DNA from: Acidobacteriota bacterium | GTDB lineage: Bacteria; Acidobacteriota; UBA890; WLXD01 | Reading direction: 5' to 3' | Assembly: GCA_012103255.1 (NCBI GenBank) | Contig: WLXD01000007.1 | Location: 124,001 to 188,000 of the forward strand | Length of the DNA: 64,000 bases | Shown here: piece by piece, positions 63,119 to 64,000 of the stretch | Layout: each line of letters opens with the position of its first letter | How positions within the stretch are numbered: the first letter of the stretch is position 1 | The notes under the pieces: generated by a model | What the model was told of the DNA's origin: nothing | Databases searched by the model: none | Seen by the model: only the letters and a program-made list of their open reading frames with translations | Made by a program: the position numbers and the translations under genes

Positions 63119-64000
63119 CTACTGGGGGCGAACGGCGTCGCCGTCCTGCAGATCGCGCAGCACCTGATAGGGGCCGATGATCACCTCGGTGCCGGCATCG
63201 AGGCCGCCGATACCGATGTCCAGGCCACCGATGATCCCTGTCTCGACCTCACGAAACTGAGCCTGACCGTCCTGGACGACGAACACGCCACGCCGGTCGG
63301 TGCCGTCCTCGGCTGGTCGCAAGACGACTGCCTGCAGCGGCACCGTGGCCACGTTCGCTTCCTCGCCAACGAGAATCTCGGCGTCGCATGTGAGCCCCGG
63401 ACGCATGCCTTCGATGTGATCGTCGATCCGGACTTCCACGCGAAACTCGCGTGCCGCAGCTCCAGCGCCTTCCTGCGGCAGTGCGCTCGCGCCAACTTCG
63501 GTGACCCGGCCCGTGAACGTGCGGCCGGGCAAAGCCTCCAAAGTTATCGTGGCGGGCTGCCCGACCGCGACGCGCAGGACGTCGGCCTCGGCGACCTTCA
63601 CGTCCGCGTTGAGTTCGCTCAAATCCGACACCGTCATCAGAACCGTGCCAGGCTGATTCTGGATGCCAATCACCACCATCTCGTCCTGCCGCACCTGTAG
63701 GCGCGATACCACGCCATCGATCGGCGACACGATAGACGTCTTCGAGAGCTGATCTTCAGCGCGCGCCGCCTGCGCCTCGGCCTGAGCTACCCGGCGCTCG
63801 GCTGCACTGGCCGAACCCACGACACGAGCCACCGCGGCCTCCGCTGAGGCCACCTGTGCCCGTGCAGTCTCGAGGGCTGCCACCGCGGTATCGAGTTCGG
63901 CGCGCGACACGAGTTCTTGCTCGTGCAGGCGATCGGTTCGGTTGAAGTTAGCCTCAGCCTCGCGGGCGCGCGCCTCGGCGAGTTGCAGGTCTGCGCGCGC
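63119..64000 (-). CDS. HlyD/MacA-type periplasmic adaptor, partial
   Basis: The frame is open at the right edge, so the N-terminus (signal and first strands) is outside the window. Visible: a coiled-coil hairpin (ARADLQLAEARAREAEANFN...AELDTAVAALETARAQVASA), the lipoyl domain return (KTSIVSPIDGVVSRLQVRQD), barrel strands (GQPATITLEALPGRTFTGRV) and a C-terminal membrane-proximal domain (RRGVFVVQDGQAQFREVETG). This is the MacA-type adaptor that bridges inner-membrane permeases to an outer-membrane channel. The stop is five bases before the first permease. Confidence 0.93.
   Translation of the reverse strand, partial: ARADLQLAEARAREAEANFNRTDRLHEQELVSRAELDTAVAALETARAQVASAEAAVARVVGSASAAERRVAQAEAQAARAEDQLSKTSIVSPIDGVVSRLQVRQDEMVVIGIQNQPGTVLMTVSDLSELNADVKVAEADVLRVAVGQPATITLEALPGRTFTGRVTEVGASALPQEGAGAAAREFRVEVRIDDHIEGMRPGLTCDAEILVGEEANVATVPLQAVVLRPAEDGTDRRGVFVVQDGQAQFREVETGIIGGLDIGIGGLDAGTEVIIGPYQVLRDLQDGDAVRPQ

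Overview
The window is 64 kb of dense, high-GC bacterial chromosome. It carries about 48 protein genes, most separated by a few bases or overlapping by ATGA-type junctions. I see no tRNA, rRNA, CRISPR array or transposase, and no stretch of more than 300 bases without a gene. The strongest signature is seven large duplicated ABC-type permeases of the ADOP (acidobacterial duplicated orphan permease) family, six of them paired with a PadR regulator. Other families present are sortilin-like (VPS10/BNR) repeat proteins, DUF1800/DUF1501, a VWFA-related secreted protein, DUF4097, M56 (BlaR1)/BlaI and sigma-factor cassettes. This set is typical of Acidobacteriota and similar soil or marine lineages. 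HrpB and the single-gene FTR1 would also fit a deep-branching, ADOP-rich gammaproteobacterium, so the phylum is not decided by what I can see.

Left part (1-16740): the C-terminus of a BNR/VPS10 protein; two PadR-ADOP units; a VOC protein; a small membrane protein and an FTR1 iron permease on the minus strand; an ADOP gene without a PadR; a TetR-SDR-SRPBCC operon whose two promoters carry the same 26-bp palindrome; and an ADOP gene fused in frame to a PadR domain. The fusion junction contains a dnaX-type slippery heptamer.

Middle part (16737-43014): a secreted S9 peptidase; a DUF1800-DUF1501 operon (DUF1800 frameshifted); a sigma/TM protein/Spy-like/cyclophilin operon; a PadR-ADOP unit on the minus strand; a sigma/anti-sigma-like/DUF4097 operon; another PadR-ADOP unit with a tandem operator over the PadR start; HrpB with a small monooxygenase; a BlaI-M56 pair followed by a second protein sharing an unusual RIHG(V/A)SP repeat; an M19 dipeptidase lipoprotein; and RecQ.

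Right part (43098-64000): a frameshifted LVIVD-type secreted protein, a TAP-like hydrolase, an NTF2-thioredoxin-TPR fusion, a PadR-ADOP unit, an FG-GAP propeller, a full-length VPS10/BNR protein, a frameshifted outer-membrane beta-barrel, a VWFA-related protein, an S41-type peptidase, a third sigma/TM-coiled-coil cassette, and an HlyD-permease-permease efflux operon cut by the window end.

Together the genes describe a cell that invests in envelope transport and secreted hydrolases or repeat proteins. Control appears to run through many small local regulators, each with its own palindromic operator: PadR, BlaI, TetR and ECF sigma factors. Three genes carry single-base frameshifts. These could be decay or assembly indels, and they are the main caveat for the fusion gene.
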